Positions 23,501 through 35,694 of a DNA stretch of 64,000 nucleotides are shown piece by piece (position 1 is the stretch's first letter; each line of letters begins with the position of its first letter). The stretch comes from Sphagnum compactum (Eukaryota; Bryophyta; Sphagnopsida; Sphagnales): positions 15,366,213-15,430,212 of the forward strand of contig OZ234493.1 in the NCBI GenBank assembly GCA_965153455.1, given 5' to 3'. The notes under the pieces were generated by a model. The model saw only the letters and a program-made list of their open reading frames with translations, made no database searches and was not told the origin of the DNA. The translations under genes were made by a program, and so were the position numbers.

Positions 23501-24020
23501 TTTTTGGTTAACTCACAAGTAAAATCTTAATTTTAAAATAATAAAATATGCTCTCATACATATTTTTAAATTATATACAACTATTTCATGGCTCCATCCA
23601 CAAAGATGAATTTTGATCAGAAATTCATTCAATAAATTTCTCGAACTTTAGAAAATAAAAAAATTAGAAGACATCATAAAACTCTCATAAAGCATTACAT
23701 AATTAAGAGTAATTACAATTGAATTATTTATCACCTAATTTCAAAAATACTAATAATATCCCTTCTTTTTGGTGGTAAACTCAAAAGTAAAACCCTAATT
23801 TTTGAATCATAAATATTCTTGTGTATATAATTTCTCTTATACATAATATTTCATAAGTCTGCTCACAAGCTGAAATTTAATTTAAAACCCATCAAAATTA
23901 TTTTCCAAAATTGGAAAAATTAATTAATGAACTGCAAAGAATTATAAAAATATCATAAAATATTAAACTAGAATTAAGTGCTGAACTGCATTAAAATTTT
24001 AAATTGTCAGTTTTTAATAG
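14510..24020. other. AT-rich intergenic DNA, no supported gene
   Basis: No protein family, tRNA or transposon domain was recognised on either strand over about 9.5 kb. Visible structure: (ATTC)n at 14717-14736; a poly-T followed by (GTT)6 at about 17165-17206; a poly-A run of about 20 at 18260-18280; a C-rich tract at 18326-18348 whose minus strand could form a G-quadruplex; a cluster of AAGTACTT words at 21313-21480; telomere-like motifs at 23009-23025 and 23261-23286. The 179-codon frame at 17643-18182 is the longest here but has no recognisable feature. Confidence 0.6.
23009..23286. repeat. Inverted telomere-like motifs flanking a 235-bp segment
   Basis: ACCCTAAACCCTAAACC at 23009-23025 (C-strand of the plant TTTAGGG repeat) and GGTTTAGGGTTTAGGTTTAGG at about 23264-23284 (G-strand) face one another. 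Between them is a T-run followed by a ten-G run (23150-23170). Only about two units are present on each side, so these may be telo-box-like motifs or a degenerate interstitial telomeric site. Confidence 0.6.
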
Positions 24021-24029
24021 ATCTTCACC

Positions 24030-24320
24030 GTCCGATTAAACAGAAAGGGACAATCTCAGCCGTCCACGTCATGTAGAATCAAAGAGGATTTGGAATCCCG
24101 GGGCTCGGAACGAAACGTCCACGTGCCAAGGGATGCGATTGTCGGAGGTGTGGGCACAAAAATGTTAGCCGTCGATGGGACTCGAGGAGCTGGCGGTACG
24201 TACAAAGATTCCCTAGGGAATCGGTGACACGTACGGCGTGATTCTCCAAAAGGCGACATTGTAGGGTACCTACCGTAGGCTATTGCTACGGAGATTCCGT
24301 ACTTTCTGTATTTCGCCATT
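24030..24320. promoter_or_regulatory. GC-rich island with ACGT elements and an 87-codon minus-strand ORF
   Basis: GC content rises sharply here against very AT-rich flanks. ACGT-core motifs are clustered: CCACGTCATG near 24065, CCACGTGCC (a G-box) near 24120 and GACACGTACG near 24228. There is a perfect 16-bp palindrome GATTCCCTAGGGAATC at 24207-24222. On the minus strand an ATG at 24319 opens an 87-codon frame (MAKYRKYGISVAIAYGRYPT ...) spanning the island; no family was recognised. The island could be an orphan promoter with ABRE/G-box elements, or a small gene. Which gene it would drive is not clear, since no coding region follows on either side within several kilobases. Confidence 0.35.
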
Positions 24321-24329
24321 ATATTTCTG

Positions 24330-25420
24330 TATTTACGCCCCTAGGATCGCCATTATGTAACGATTCCCAAATCCTATGGTTTTGCCAAACTGCATGTACA
24401 TGCAACGCGCAGGGGCACAGGAAAGTTTTTTTTGTTTTTTTCTTGTTTTGGGGGTGTCTTTTGGGCTCTTGTGGTCTTCTTTGGTTTTGTTTCAAGCAAC
24501 TAGGGTTGGTTACTAGGTATGTAGGCATGTAAAAATGTATGTTAAAAAGCAAGTTAAAAATAAAATTTGGTCAATTACTTATGACACTTTTCGTTTATTA
24601 TTTGCTTGAGCAACTGCAAAATGGGGTACCCATAAGAATGGTTTTTATTTTTATTTTTTTTATTTTTGTTTTTTTCCAACCAGAAAGTTGGGGATTTTTT
24701 GGGCATATAAATTTTAGTGTAAATTTGAAATTTTTTCTATTTTTGGGAAACTTTTATCTAATTTCTTTTAATTTCAACCTATCCCATTTAGTTAATCTTC
24801 ACCCAAATGCACTAGATTGTAGTTATTTAGAAATGTTTATTGTATCACATGGATAATCGAATTTTTTCAAAAGAAAAATTATTTTGTCTTATGGATGTAA
24901 TGTTCTCCTTTTGTTATTGTTTTTGGGTCACAAGTGATTCTTTAAAACAAATAATGGAAAAGGAAAAAAGTTCTTAGGTCTTTTCAATGTAGTTAATGGC
25001 ACAAAAGTCTATGAGCCTTTATACATGTAAAGGCATTTTGTGGGCTTCTATTTTGGCCAAAAGATATGGGCATTCTAAGCTCTATGTAAGAAATTATTGA
25101 ATTACGATGAACAAAACTTTTTTAGACTTCCTCTCCATTGTTTTACTAAAGTCGAAAATAAAAAAATCAACATGTTGTGAAAACTCAAATGTTACCCCCA
25201 CACTCTTGGCAAGCCTAAACAAGACCAAAGAATTAAATGTAACATTAGGCTCAACATAATTGCACAACAATACCCAAAAAGAATTTTTTTTTGGAATTTT
25301 TTTGTATAATTCTCAGAACTATGATTAAAGTTTTAACTTGCAACACCATGTTGAAAAGATCTTGTTAAATGCTACCAAATCAATAGTAACAAATAACCAT
25401 TTATAACCGTCTCTAACCCA
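24330..25420. other. AT-rich intergenic DNA
   Basis: Nothing recognisable on either strand. Long T-runs near 24420 and 24640-24680 interrupt all frames of interest. Confidence 0.6.
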
Positions 25421-25426
25421 AGGTAA

Positions 25427-25552
25427 TTGAAAGTGCCCTCAATGCATTGATCAAAATTGAGGGCACTTTCAAGAGGGTGTGGACCCAAAAATTAGGGCTA
25501 GGGAAGGCCTGCTCCGAGGGGCCAGCCCTAATTTTTGGGCCTACACCCTCTT
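25427..25552. repeat. Two adjacent hairpins
   Basis: The first hairpin is a perfect 17-bp inverted repeat: TTGAAAGTGCCCTCAAT at 25427-25443 and its complement at 25456-25472, loop 12. The second begins where the first ends: arm 25471-25501 (AAGAGGGTGT ... TTAGGGCTAG) pairs with 25522-25552 over about 31 bp with two or three mismatches and a 20-base loop. Such foldback structure is typical of MITE or foldback-element relics. Confidence 0.85.
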
Positions 25553-25604
25553 GGCAACCACCCTTGAGGCTACACCCTCTTGGCAACCGCCCTTGAGGCT
25601 ACAA
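25541..25604. repeat. 29-bp tandem duplication
   Basis: CTACACCCTCTTGGCAACC is repeated twice with one change (ACCACCC versus ACCGCCC), each time followed by CCTTGAGG, then a third partial CTACAACCCTC. The first copy overlaps the right arm of the second hairpin, so the repeat arose from that arm. Confidence 0.8.
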
Positions 25605-25619
25605 CCCTCAAATTAGGGG

Positions 25620-28600
25620 AGGCCCTTGGGAGGGAGCAGGCATTAGGATGTGGAGGAGCATCTAGTTATTCTTTTGGCTTTTTCTTGTTGTTGTTTTGTG
25701 GTAGAAATTAATTGATAATTTCTCAGGATGAACTTTTAAGTCTGTAAGCCCTAAGAGAAGTTTTTACACAGAGAGAAATATGTGTACAACATATGTGCGA
25801 GTGTGTAAAAAAAGCATTACTTCTGCACATTCAACATAATTCCAACACCTTAAAGCATGAGAGTTTGGTGACCTAAAATGAAGTCTCTGTTCTCTACTTT
25901 GAAAAGATCCGGAGTTGATACTTGACACCTGCATTTTCAAGTGTTGCTATTTGGAACAAAAAAAAGGAACAAACTTGTCTAATGGAAGTTGATGGCGAGG
26001 AAGAATCTGATTGGGGGTGCCCATGAAACTACCAAATGGCAACAGTTGTGCCAAGGCCTTAGAATTTTCAGCTAGAAATCAAAGACTCCATGCCAGAATT
26101 CTCGCACATTTATGCTCCCCATATACAGGGGTGGGAGCTCCACAAACGAAGATGGGATGATGGCTAACTGATGGATGGATGAATTTAGGGGTTTCTTTTC
26201 ATGAGAATAGTGGTGTCACCAACTTGGGGATGGTGCATAGGAAATTGAGTTTGGCACCCAAGTTTGCAAGTTTTTGCAATATTATGCCTTTGACGAGGTT
26301 CTGAGGAGGTTCTATGTTCTAGCTAATGAAACTGTTCATGCTTTTTGGGTTCATTGCCTCAAGAAGTTAGGGTTTACAGAATACCTGGTGAGTGAGTCCA
26401 GGAGATTTTTTGAGTCAAGGAGAATAGTCAGTCTAGAATTGTTTTTTTTTAATGAAGTTGAGGTAAATAGTGAGTCTCAAAGAAGATTTTCATTTTTTAA
26501 AGTAGAAGTGAATAGTGAGTCAATTAGGTCTTTTTTGTGCAGGCCTTTTTTAAGCAAGTAATGAATGCAGCCAGAAGTGAGAGACAAAGCAATTGATCCA
26601 AAGCAACACTGTTGTGTGTGACAGTGGAGTTGACTAGTTCCCATTATTTTCTCAATCCTGTAGTCAGTCCCACAGTCTCTGCTAATTATATTGGGTTTTT
26701 GATTTGGTGTCTGTCTTATGCAAAGTGCAAAGTGCACCCATCTCTCTCCTACCCTCTCCCCCTTTAGTACTTCTACTCTGTTTTTCTTTTTTCTTTTCAA
26801 AATCCTGGGATGGGATTTTCCAATAAAATTGAACACACCCAATACAGAAAGAAGTCAGAACACCCATTGGGTTCTCAAAGAGCCAATGTGTCAGGAAAGT
26901 GACATATGTGTATTTCAAAAAACTCAAATGTAATTTCTTCAGTTTTGAAATTGGGCTAGAAATTCAATTTTTTTTTTCCTGAAATTTTCTTATTTCATAA
27001 TAATGTTGGTTTTACATATTGAAATTAAATAATCAAAAATCAGTTATGCAATTTCACCTGTGTCTGTTTTGGAGGTGGAGCTTTTTCAGACAACAATAAA
27101 ATCTTCTGCAGAGTTGGAAATGGGTTTAACTTAGTGTGTTCTTCATCCATATATATACTCTATATATTAGAACAGACTTTTGGCAGTGGTTCCTCTGCAA
27201 GTTTTTGTGACTTTTGTTCATTGTTCTTTGTTAATGAACCAGCAAGGCTGCAAGCTGAATCCTCCTGATCAGTTGCTCATGGTGGTTTGAAGCTGGACAG
27301 AGAAAGAAAGCCTTTGTAAAAAAGTAAAGAATATTTTGCATGATGTGTTTTCCTCACATCTCTCTAAATTTACATGCCAGTTCAGATGCCATAACCATAA
27401 TTAAAGCAGTTTTTTTATAAGCACTAGGTCAACACTCAACACCTATAATTATTTTTTAAAGCTCTGTAAGCTGTGGAAAAGGCAGAGAATCTTACTTTTA
27501 ATGTAGAGACACAGAGACCTTGCAATCAAAACATTATTAGGTCAAGCTTTGTGTGGTTGGTTGTATGCATTAGTAGAGATGTAAGAACCTCAGTGATTTC
27601 ACTATTGTGGTTGAAGGCACCCCTTATTTGATGAAATCTGCAAGTGGGCATTTCCAAAAGCAAAATGCCCACATCTTTAGGAGTTTTGTTTGTCAAAATT
27701 CTAGCATTAGGTTTTCTCACATTTTTACAATGACCTGGAGGTTACCCAGCTGGTACCCATTGGGTATCATGGTAATTTTTTAAAATTAAAAAATCATTTG
27801 ATTTTTACGCTGGGTAGCAAAGAAAGCCCAGCTCAAGGGTGTTACCATACACAAAACCCCTCTTTGGTTTGATGCTTGCATGTTTTCAAGTCAATATAAC
27901 AAACAGCTCAAGACTTTGGGAATTGAAAGCAAAGTTGGATAACATTAAAAACGCAGGTTCATGCCACCAACACTAGAAGCCAGGTCATATGGAATAATGT
28001 ATGTTTTCGATAATCACAATGGTGTTTGAAGTGTCCAAGTGCACACTTCAAAACAGCTGATAGTTTTGTATTGACAAGTTGTGGACCACAAAATGTATGA
28101 AAGACCAAAAGAATCAAAGATACGGTCATTTTGGAACTTTTAAAGCATCCCATGAGTAGTAGTAAAAAGATTTGTACAATATATTTTGAATGAAACACCT
28201 TTAAATAGTTGCCCCGAATATGGGGTGTGGGTGGGAGATGTTCTTCAGGTGGGTTTAGGATATGTTGAAGATAAGCAATGGGGTGTCAAGTGCCAACAGA
28301 TGTTGTGCAACTGGGTGAAAGCAAAACTATATGGAAAGTAAGGCTACTTGCCAAACAAGACAAATATGACTTTGTAAACTTCACTTCCAGGATTTTCCAA
28401 CAAGAAGTATGGAATAATGCTACATGATAATAATAAAAAGGATTTTAACTTGGATTTTAGCCCTGCTTAAATACTACAATGGCCCTAGGGAATTGGTTAG
28501 AACCTGAAGAGGGGGACAAGCCCCCTTCCCTCCCCCTCCCTTCCCTTCCCTTCCCTTCCCTTCCCTTCCCTTCCATCATGCCTGATTTCATTTCCAAAAC

Positions 28601-30350
28601 TTATGCACCTCAATTTGGACTGGCTTGTAACCTACCTATTGAAAAGATTCACACCTACTTTGTCACAAAAAGACAAAGAGCTTCTTAAGAAAATTTGCTG
28701 GGCTAGGTTTTTTCATTATCATTCTGTTTGCATCTTCAGAAAAGTCTGGGATGCAGTCTAACACAGCTTTGGGTGCCAAAGATATTCCCCAAGATGGGCC
28801 ATGTGCCGCCCCCCCATATGCACACACACCAACCCTTCCTAGTTCTCCTTTCTAGGTTTACTGTGTGTAGTACTCAGAGTAGGGACTGTGTCCTGGGAAC
28901 AGCTCCCTACAAAACAAACCAAAAGAAGACCCAAAAAGAATTACCCCTTAAGAAGCACAAAGGCCCAGGTGGAAAATATAGCACCTGGAACTTCAGCTCC
29001 TTCTTGCAAGGGCAAAGGGATCTCCATGCAATAAATTGTTAATTGAAAACTAATTCTTGATAATCAAGATCTTCTCATCCTGTGCCTTGTCTACTTATAT
29101 AATATTTTAGGTGTCTGTCTGTCTGGTCGTCGTCGGTCCTCCTTTCCATCCATCTGTCCCGTCGTCCATCCCATCATTCATTCGTCCCTTCATCCATCCA
29201 AGGCAAAGAGGGGGGGGAGGGCGCGGGCCCTTCTTAAATTGCAAAACTCCACTGTTTCAGGGAATTGCCCATTCTGCCCTATTTATAGCGCAATAGGTAT
29301 CCATCCTGTTATGAAGGGGTATCGGCCCATAATAAAAATTTCAGGCAGGCACTGAGGAAGGCTCGGTATGCAATCAGTGCAGCCAATTTTTTCCTTTTTT
29401 GGGTTTTGGGGAGAGGGGGAAAGGGAGAAAATTTTTCTTTTTTCTATTGGGGGTGGGGGTCCCGTCCCATCCATGGAATGAAGGAGACAATCATGTGGCA
29501 ATTTATCTCATAGTAAGGAGGTAGTTGCCAGGAGGGACCGACCCCAGGTCATCCCTAGCAGTGTTGTTTTTTATTTTATTTTTCTAAGATTTTTTGGTTG
29601 TAGCCACAGTAGGGGATCTTCCATAGAAAAATGTGGCAACCTTCCTCAAGAAGATTGTGCCAAAACTGGCTATAAATCCGGATATGAAGTAAACAACTGT
29701 AATCATGCTTCTATATCTTTTACTACACACTCAAAACCAACCAAATATATTTGATAATTTTGTCTTTTTTTGCTCCCCCCCCCCCCACACTCACTTTTGG
29801 GGGACTTCACATTGTCCGAAGGTCACGGGTACCCACTAGTCTCGTATAATAAATTCGTAATGCATTGAATTTGCAAACTTGGAAGCCATGCACTTATCAA
29901 GTATGGCCTTTCTTTAGGGAAGTTTTAAAAGCTGGAGCTGATTCTCAGCATCCCCCTCTTGCATGGTGCTAAATGCACCTTGTAAACTCTTTCAACATGT
30001 ATACTTCACCCCTGTGCATGATCAACCCTAATTTAATACTATTATTGAGCAGGTTGAGATTTAGAAATAACTTTTGAAAATGGGTTTTAGTCTTTAGGGT
30101 CCAGACACCAGAACAGCCTCTTGACTTATGGACGACTCAAAATATTGTTGTCCTGTGATGGGCTTCCTATGCCATGAATCACATCTCAATGTGAGTTTGT
30201 CTCATATGGTGATACTTGTTGGCATTGAGAAAGTGTTTGGAGTTTGGACCAGTGTTGGGTTTTGTCCAGGTTTGGATCCAGGTCCAATTCTAAGAACCAA
30301 AGCTCAATGGGTTTGCACGGGGCAAGACTCGTTGCAAGACCCACTAAAGG
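25620..30350. other. Intergenic DNA with simple repeats, no supported gene
   Basis: No family was recognised on either strand. Visible structure: a short duplicated word AATAGTGAGTC at 26467 and 26513; (CCCTT)n at 28538-28574; a patch of TCCA/GTCT/GTC simple repeats at 29111-29200; G-rich GGGGGTGGGGG near 29450; a poly-C of about 13 at 29775-29788. Confidence 0.55.
28538..28574. repeat. (CCCTT)n microsatellite
   Basis: About seven tandem units of CCCTT; the plus-strand frame across it encodes only a repetitive LPFPS stretch. Confidence 0.9.
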
Positions 30351-30356
30351 TCCCTA

Positions 30357-31330
30357 TGTGGCTTGGAATTATGGATTAGGGTTTCATGTGTAAAAAGGGT
30401 CGTGCTTGTTTGCATTTGTGCGCTAGAAATGAACTCTTATTTTGTTGTTTGCTCATCACCGGAGCTTGAGTTGATCTATGCAAGGGATGCTAACAATGGC
30501 ATCAATTAAGCTAGAGCAAAAGTTTTGGGATGTGTTTGGTTTTACTTTGTTGTTTTCTATGTGTGGATGCAAGTGCTTTTGGTGAAGGAGCATTATCTGT
30601 TGCGGAAGGTATAAGTAGTCGAGGTTCACTGATGCTAAGCACTAGATTCTTACACTAGTTTTTCATGATTCTACTTGGAAGATTGTTGTGTGTAGTAATT
30701 AGAGACGTTGTGTGGAAGGGAGGAATGCCCACTGTGTTTGAAATTTGTAGCCTCATAAACCTCCTGAATTGTGATTCCACTACGCAATGAAGTTTATAGA
30801 GGGTTTGTTAGGATAGAGTCAAAATGGCATTTAATCGAAAGGGATGACATGCTATAAGGGATCTAAAGGCTAACTTGGGCATGTTTCAATTTGTCCATGT
30901 TTAGTATATGTGTACAACATGAATGTGGTCAAATACCTAAATTATGGGAGCTCCAAACAAATATTTGTAGTCTAGGTGTAGATGCTAGGTATTTGGTTAG
31001 TTTGTACCAACTTTTGATTTTGTTTTGTCATCTTTCGTATGGGGCATTGTTGGGTACTAAAAATCATTGATTTTGTTAGGGAATATGTTTATCAGTGAAA
31101 CATGCCAAGAAAAGGTCATGATAGCCAAATGAAAGGGGGTCCGAAGTATTCTGATTTGATTGAATGCCAATTAATTAAGTAATGTAATAATAGTCGATTT
31201 TAGTACATATATAGAATTTAACGGTCTAAATAATGTAAACATGGAAATGATGTGTAGGTTACACATTTCCTACCAACTTTGTGATATTGATTTTGATGGG
31301 CAATGTATGTGTTGCAATAGCCCTTGTTTT
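30357..31330 (+). repeat. 5' LTR of the Ty3/gypsy element
   Basis: 30357-30966 is the direct counterpart of 37369-37983: both begin TGTGGCTTGGAATTATGGAT and share long blocks such as GGTTCACTGATGCTAAGCAC and ATGTTTCAATTTGTCCATGT. The right boundary is set by the primer-binding site at 31331. The last 360 bp have no counterpart at the 3' end, where the LTR is truncated. Identity between the two LTRs is visibly imperfect, with many substitutions and indels, indicating an old insertion. The exact left end is uncertain by a few bases because homology fades just upstream of TGTGG. Confidence 0.75.
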
Positions 31331-31343
31331 TGGTATCAAAGTC
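31331..31343 (+). other. tRNA-Met-type primer-binding site
   Basis: TGGTATCAAAGTC matches the plant initiator-tRNA-Met primer site TGGTATCAGAGC with two changes. It lies directly after the LTR, as expected for minus-strand priming. Confidence 0.75.
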
Positions 31344-32344
31344 GATTTTTCTAAAAGTCTAAAATGGTTTATTAAGGTTGTGGATAATGCTAGGTATTGA
31401 TGGTGTAGGTGAAGAGGCATGCCAATGGCACCACTATGGACCAAGGCAAAAGGGATAAATTGAGAAAAACTCAACATAGAAATGAAATATTGGCCATTAG
31501 GTTCAAATCTAGCTAAGAACAAGAGATGGAACAAGAAGCTAGACCACTGTTGCCCAACATCGGCGCATATATTATTTATCCTTAGTTTTTATCCAATCAG
31601 TTGAATAAATCGAAATATTTGAAAAAATTGAATTAATACCAAGAATAGGATATTTGTGATTACCTGTTGCCGTAGTTTCACCTTCTCACTTAGTAAGGTT
31701 TTTTTTCCTAGGAATAGAAATGTTTTTTGTTGTTGGTGACAAAGTGGTTAGAATTGAACATTCAGGAGTTAAATCGAAGGCTTTAATGTGGAGATTAGGA
31801 AAAAATGTTAATGGATAGTGGTTATTGAATTTTGAACATGAGGAAAAGTTTAAAAATCTAGTATGAATCACATCAATTGTCAACCAAATCGTACACTATG
31901 ATCAATGATGACCCCAACCAAGAATTGGAATTATAATGAAGATGATTATTGTTGGATATCATGATGAATGGCAACAATCAAGCCATCGGGAAGTAGCTTT
32001 GTTTCAAATAACGTCCCTGAACCTTCTTTGTTCAGTTTTGAAATCCCTAATCTTAAGAATGGAAACCCTGTTCACAAATTAGGAGATATTTGGATATTGG
32101 GATTGATAGATACCAAACAACATTATGTTAGGTTGTATATGTTGGGGATGGAATACATGTTTAGGTCAGAAGATAGGTTTATCAGGGTGAACATTCTGGG
32201 ACATTGATTTTGCTATGGGTGTTGACCAAGAAGGAACATCTTTTGATTTGTATATGCAATAGGTTTAAAAGAAATAACAGATCTAGAAGATATTTCATGA
32301 TGACAAGCCCCAAGGTTATGGATGAACTTTTCTAGGGTAAGGAA

Positions 32345-33085
32345 TTCAAAGATAATCATGATTGGGTGGAAAAGTTAGAAATGGCGACAAAGGTAAAAGG
32401 AATTAATGAACAAAAGTTCTTCAAGATTGGTAGACTGAATCTAAGAGGGAAAGCCAAGGAATGGTTCAAAAAAATGGATGGTGCTCCAACAAATTGGGAT
32501 GCTAGGAAAGCTGCCATGCTTTCAAAATATGGAATAGTAGACAAGGAAAACGTCAAGGTCAAACTAGAACTTGAATCAAACAAGAACGAAAACAAAGGGT
32601 TCAAGCTTACCATGATAGGATGGAGAAGCTTTTTACAAGGGATAAATTGGAGGATGCAGAACAGAAAAAAATAAATTCTAAGCTTCATCCTGAAATCAAG
32701 AAATTGTGTGTTATGCGAAATTATGCGAATATGGATGAATTGTTTGGTGCAACTTTAGAAATTGAAAAGGTGTTGATTGAATTGGGAGAAACTTTGTTTG
32801 AATTACTAAAAGACAAACATGAAACAGTTGCAACATTTGATGTTGTTGTTGAGAAACAAGTTAGTGTGTTGAATGAATCACTCATTAATTTCTTCGGACC
32901 AAGAATTACACTAGGTCATGGAATAGGGTGATTTGGAGCCAACACCACTTTAGTATGCCATATATGTAGTTTGGTTGATCATGTGGCTACTATTTGTCCA
33001 AGAATTGGGGACCTAAAACGTAAATGCGGTAAATGTGGTCTTCCACATAGGACGAAGAATTGTGGTTTAAGATGTGGTTCTACAA
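32345..33085 (+). pseudogene. gag with double zinc knuckle
   Basis: The capsid-like part reads LNLRGKAKEWFKKM, APTNWDARKAAMLSKYG and, after a frameshift near 32600, MEKLFTRDKLEDAEQKK, KKLCVMRNYANMDELF. The retained motif EWFKK..APTNW is typical of plant gypsy gag. After a stop near 32930, 32956-33000 encodes a full CCHC knuckle (CHICSLVDHVATIC), and 33023-33080 a second Cys-rich motif (CGKCGLPHRTKNC). Gag coats the element's RNA in virus-like particles; this one is broken by at least one frameshift and a stop. Confidence 0.85.
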
Positions 33086-33539
33086 CGGTATGGGCCATAC
33101 AATAGTGTTGGAAGGACACCAAACCAAATTCTGCTGCAAATAATTGCTTAGAGGTACTTGTTAATGATGAAGCAGCTACATTAGAACAGTTGAAAAGTCT
33201 TTGTGGAACAAAACATGATGTTTTCTTTGGCGTCAGGATACCAAGAAGGAAAATGCTGGTATAAATGAAAATGCCAAAGGTGGAAAAAACAAAGGAAATA
33301 ACCATCTAACAATTGGTGCAATGAGGGAAGGATCAACATGATCCAAAATTCTAACCCATTTCATTGAGGGTAAAATTTCATTGTCTTCGATGGAGACAAT
33401 CTTGTCAATTCTTGGAAAATTTGAATATTTAGAAAGTCTAATGAAGCTTGCTCAAAAAAAGAAAGATGATAGTTTGAAAATAACTAATTTGTGAAACCAC
33501 AAAAGATACTAGCAATCTGACGGATTTGTATCAGCAAAA

Positions 33540-33890
33540 GTCATTGGAACAAAACCCTACACCTTTTGGTAGAAATTAGTAACCATTTGGTTGAAGGATT
33601 GGTTGGCACCAATGCATCCACGTCTATTATGGCAACAAGAGTTGTTCGTGAACTAGGTATAATGCATTTAATCACAAGATCTAAATCATACAAAACAACT
33701 TCCCACTTGGTGATACAAGTGGTTGGGAGGATTAATGAAATTGTCGTGAAGGTTAGAGAGATTCAATGTCTCTTGACCTTCATGATCATAGACACTAACA
33801 ATTATGACCTATTACTTGGATTGGATTTCCTAATTAAAATTGGGGCAATTGGGGATGTGGTAAAGGGAACTATCCAAGTCAGCTAAGGTC
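33540..33890 (+). pseudogene. Retroelement aspartic protease, active site lost
   Basis: The frame reads LVEGLVGTNASTSIMATRVV and later TNNYDLLLGLDFLIKIGA, the typical plant gypsy protease with its flap and the second LLGLDF block. The catalytic DTG is changed to GTN (33604-33612), so the enzyme could not cleave. The frame is otherwise open for about 107 codons. Confidence 0.82.
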
Positions 33891-34539
33891 CTGGAAACAA
33901 TATACATGTTTTGACATTAAACATGGTCAATATGTTGTAGGTTGTTAGGACGCAAGCACAACATGATATTGATGCAATGAAGATTCTGGAAAAGGAGTTT
34001 AGCTTGACAACAATCATTAATAGTGTTCAAATATTGGAGGATGATGAAGTTGAAGACCAAAACAATGTGAAGGAGAATCAATATACATCAAAGGATGAAG
34101 AAACCATGTCAGACAATGCACTTCAAGTCCAAAGATCAAGATCATTTGATTCTATGGATTTTAGTGTTGGGGAAAAAATGTAGGATGATGGGATGGACTA
34201 TCTTGTCATGCAAGAAGGCCAGATCAAATGATCAATTTTCTTTTGGAAGAACAAACAGACATCATTTATGGCAAATTATCAAATTATGATGACTTTGAGG
34301 ATTAGATCTGATGTGTTTTAGAGGAGGAAAAAAGAAGGAATAATATTTTCCTTAATAAGCAAGTGAATATATATTCTAGTTAGGCTTAGAAAATCAAGAA
34401 AGAGAAAAGCCAATTACTTTTGCAAGTACCTCTACTAAAAAGGTTGGTAGATGGGAAGAGATCAAGTCAAAAATAAGATTGGATCCAAATTTGGATTAGG
34501 AAAAAGTTGATCAATTATGGCAATTATTGGATCAATTCT

Positions 34540-35340
34540 AAGATGTTTTTGCCTGACATAAAGGATAATTAGGATGTTGCAGTATTGGTGAATATTCTAT
34601 TGACACATAAGGATTTCCAATATGTCGTTTTATTCCAAGCAAACTCTCCTTTTGGGAAGAATTGGAGGTTAAGCAACAATTAGATGAATTGGTCTCATTA
34701 GGGAAAATGAAACCAAACACATCAAAGTATGCTTATAGAATGACACTTCTGGTTTAAAAATATGGTAGTCGTAAATTATGGAAATTATTCACCTTTGAAC
34801 CAGCAAACTAGAAGAAATGATTTTCCAATGTTTTTAGTTGATGATGTTCCGACAATTAAAGTTAAGGAAATCTCAATGGTTTTTGTGCTTGACTTATAGT
34901 CCTGATTTAGGCAAATAAAAATGTCACTAGAAAATGTCAAAAAAATCACGCTGATCACTACGTTTGGTTTCTTTGATTGGAATGTTATGCCTTTTGGCAT
35001 GAAGAATGCTACTAGTACATTCTAAAGAACTATGACCGAGGTGTTTGGAGAGTATATGGACAAGTTATTGAAAGTTTTTGTGGATGACCTCAATATTCAT
35101 AGCATGACTTGGGAAAATCATTTGCAACATCTCCAATTCGTGATGATGAAATTGAGGGAGGTAAACCTAAAGTTCAATCCTAACAAATGTGAATTTGCTA
35201 AGACAAGTGTTGGGTTTTTAAGTCATGTTGTGAACAGAGAAGGGATGCAATCTTATTAAAGGAAAGTGAAGGCAATAACTAAATATCACTACCCACTTCA
35301 ATTACAAATATTAATGCATTTCATAAGATATTAATGTAAT
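34540..35340 (+). pseudogene. Reverse transcriptase relic
   Basis: The best frame (35032-35259) holds MTEVFGEYMDKLLKVFVDDL and CEFAKTSVGFLSHVVNREG. FVDD at 35077-35088 is the YxDD-type catalytic motif and is intact. Upstream, in another frame and with stops, are FRQIKMSLENVKK, ITTFGFFDWNVMPFGMKNAT (the MPFG..NA block) and a diverged N-terminal part. The domain is clearly Ty3/gypsy-type but is interrupted several times. Confidence 0.85.
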
Positions 35341-35493
35341 TATGGAAAGGGTTACTATCGTATCAATGTTTCTCTTTTTGAGCTTACAAAGAAGGGTCCA
35401 CTATATTTTTGTGGACACCCCAATGTTAAGAGGCATTTGAAGTACTAAAGAATGTGTTGGTTAAGGCACCTATTTTGGTTCGGCCAAAATTCA

Positions 35494-35694
35494 CTAAAGC
35501 CCATAGTTATGACATTCTTGGTGCGAGAATGTTATGGAAGCCCAAAGAAGCAAGAATTTTAAAGAATTTTATAGGTCAACCAGTGTAATTTGGTAAACAT
35601 TCGCGGGTAAAGAATGTTATGACAAGGTGCTAAATGAAGAATTTTAAAGAATTTTAATGTGCAAAATGAAGAATGTCATCACTAGGCTAAAGCC
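35494..35694. mobile_element. hAT-type MITE copy 1 (185 bp) with 8-bp target duplication
   Basis: Element 35502-35686, flanked on both sides by CTAAAGCC (35494-35501 and 35687-35694). The termini are imperfect inverted repeats of 18 bp: CATAGTTATGACATTCTT at the left, and CCTAGTGATGACATTCTT as the complement of the right end (16/18). An 8-bp duplication and CA/CC..AG ends point to the hAT superfamily. It has no coding capacity. It contains an internal direct repeat, AGAATTTTAAAGAATTTTA, twice. It sits in the pol gene of the gypsy element: reading across with one target copy and the element left out gives the frame FTKAFILDVDWSTKG, so the insertion is certain and post-dates the retrotransposon. 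Confidence 0.92.
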
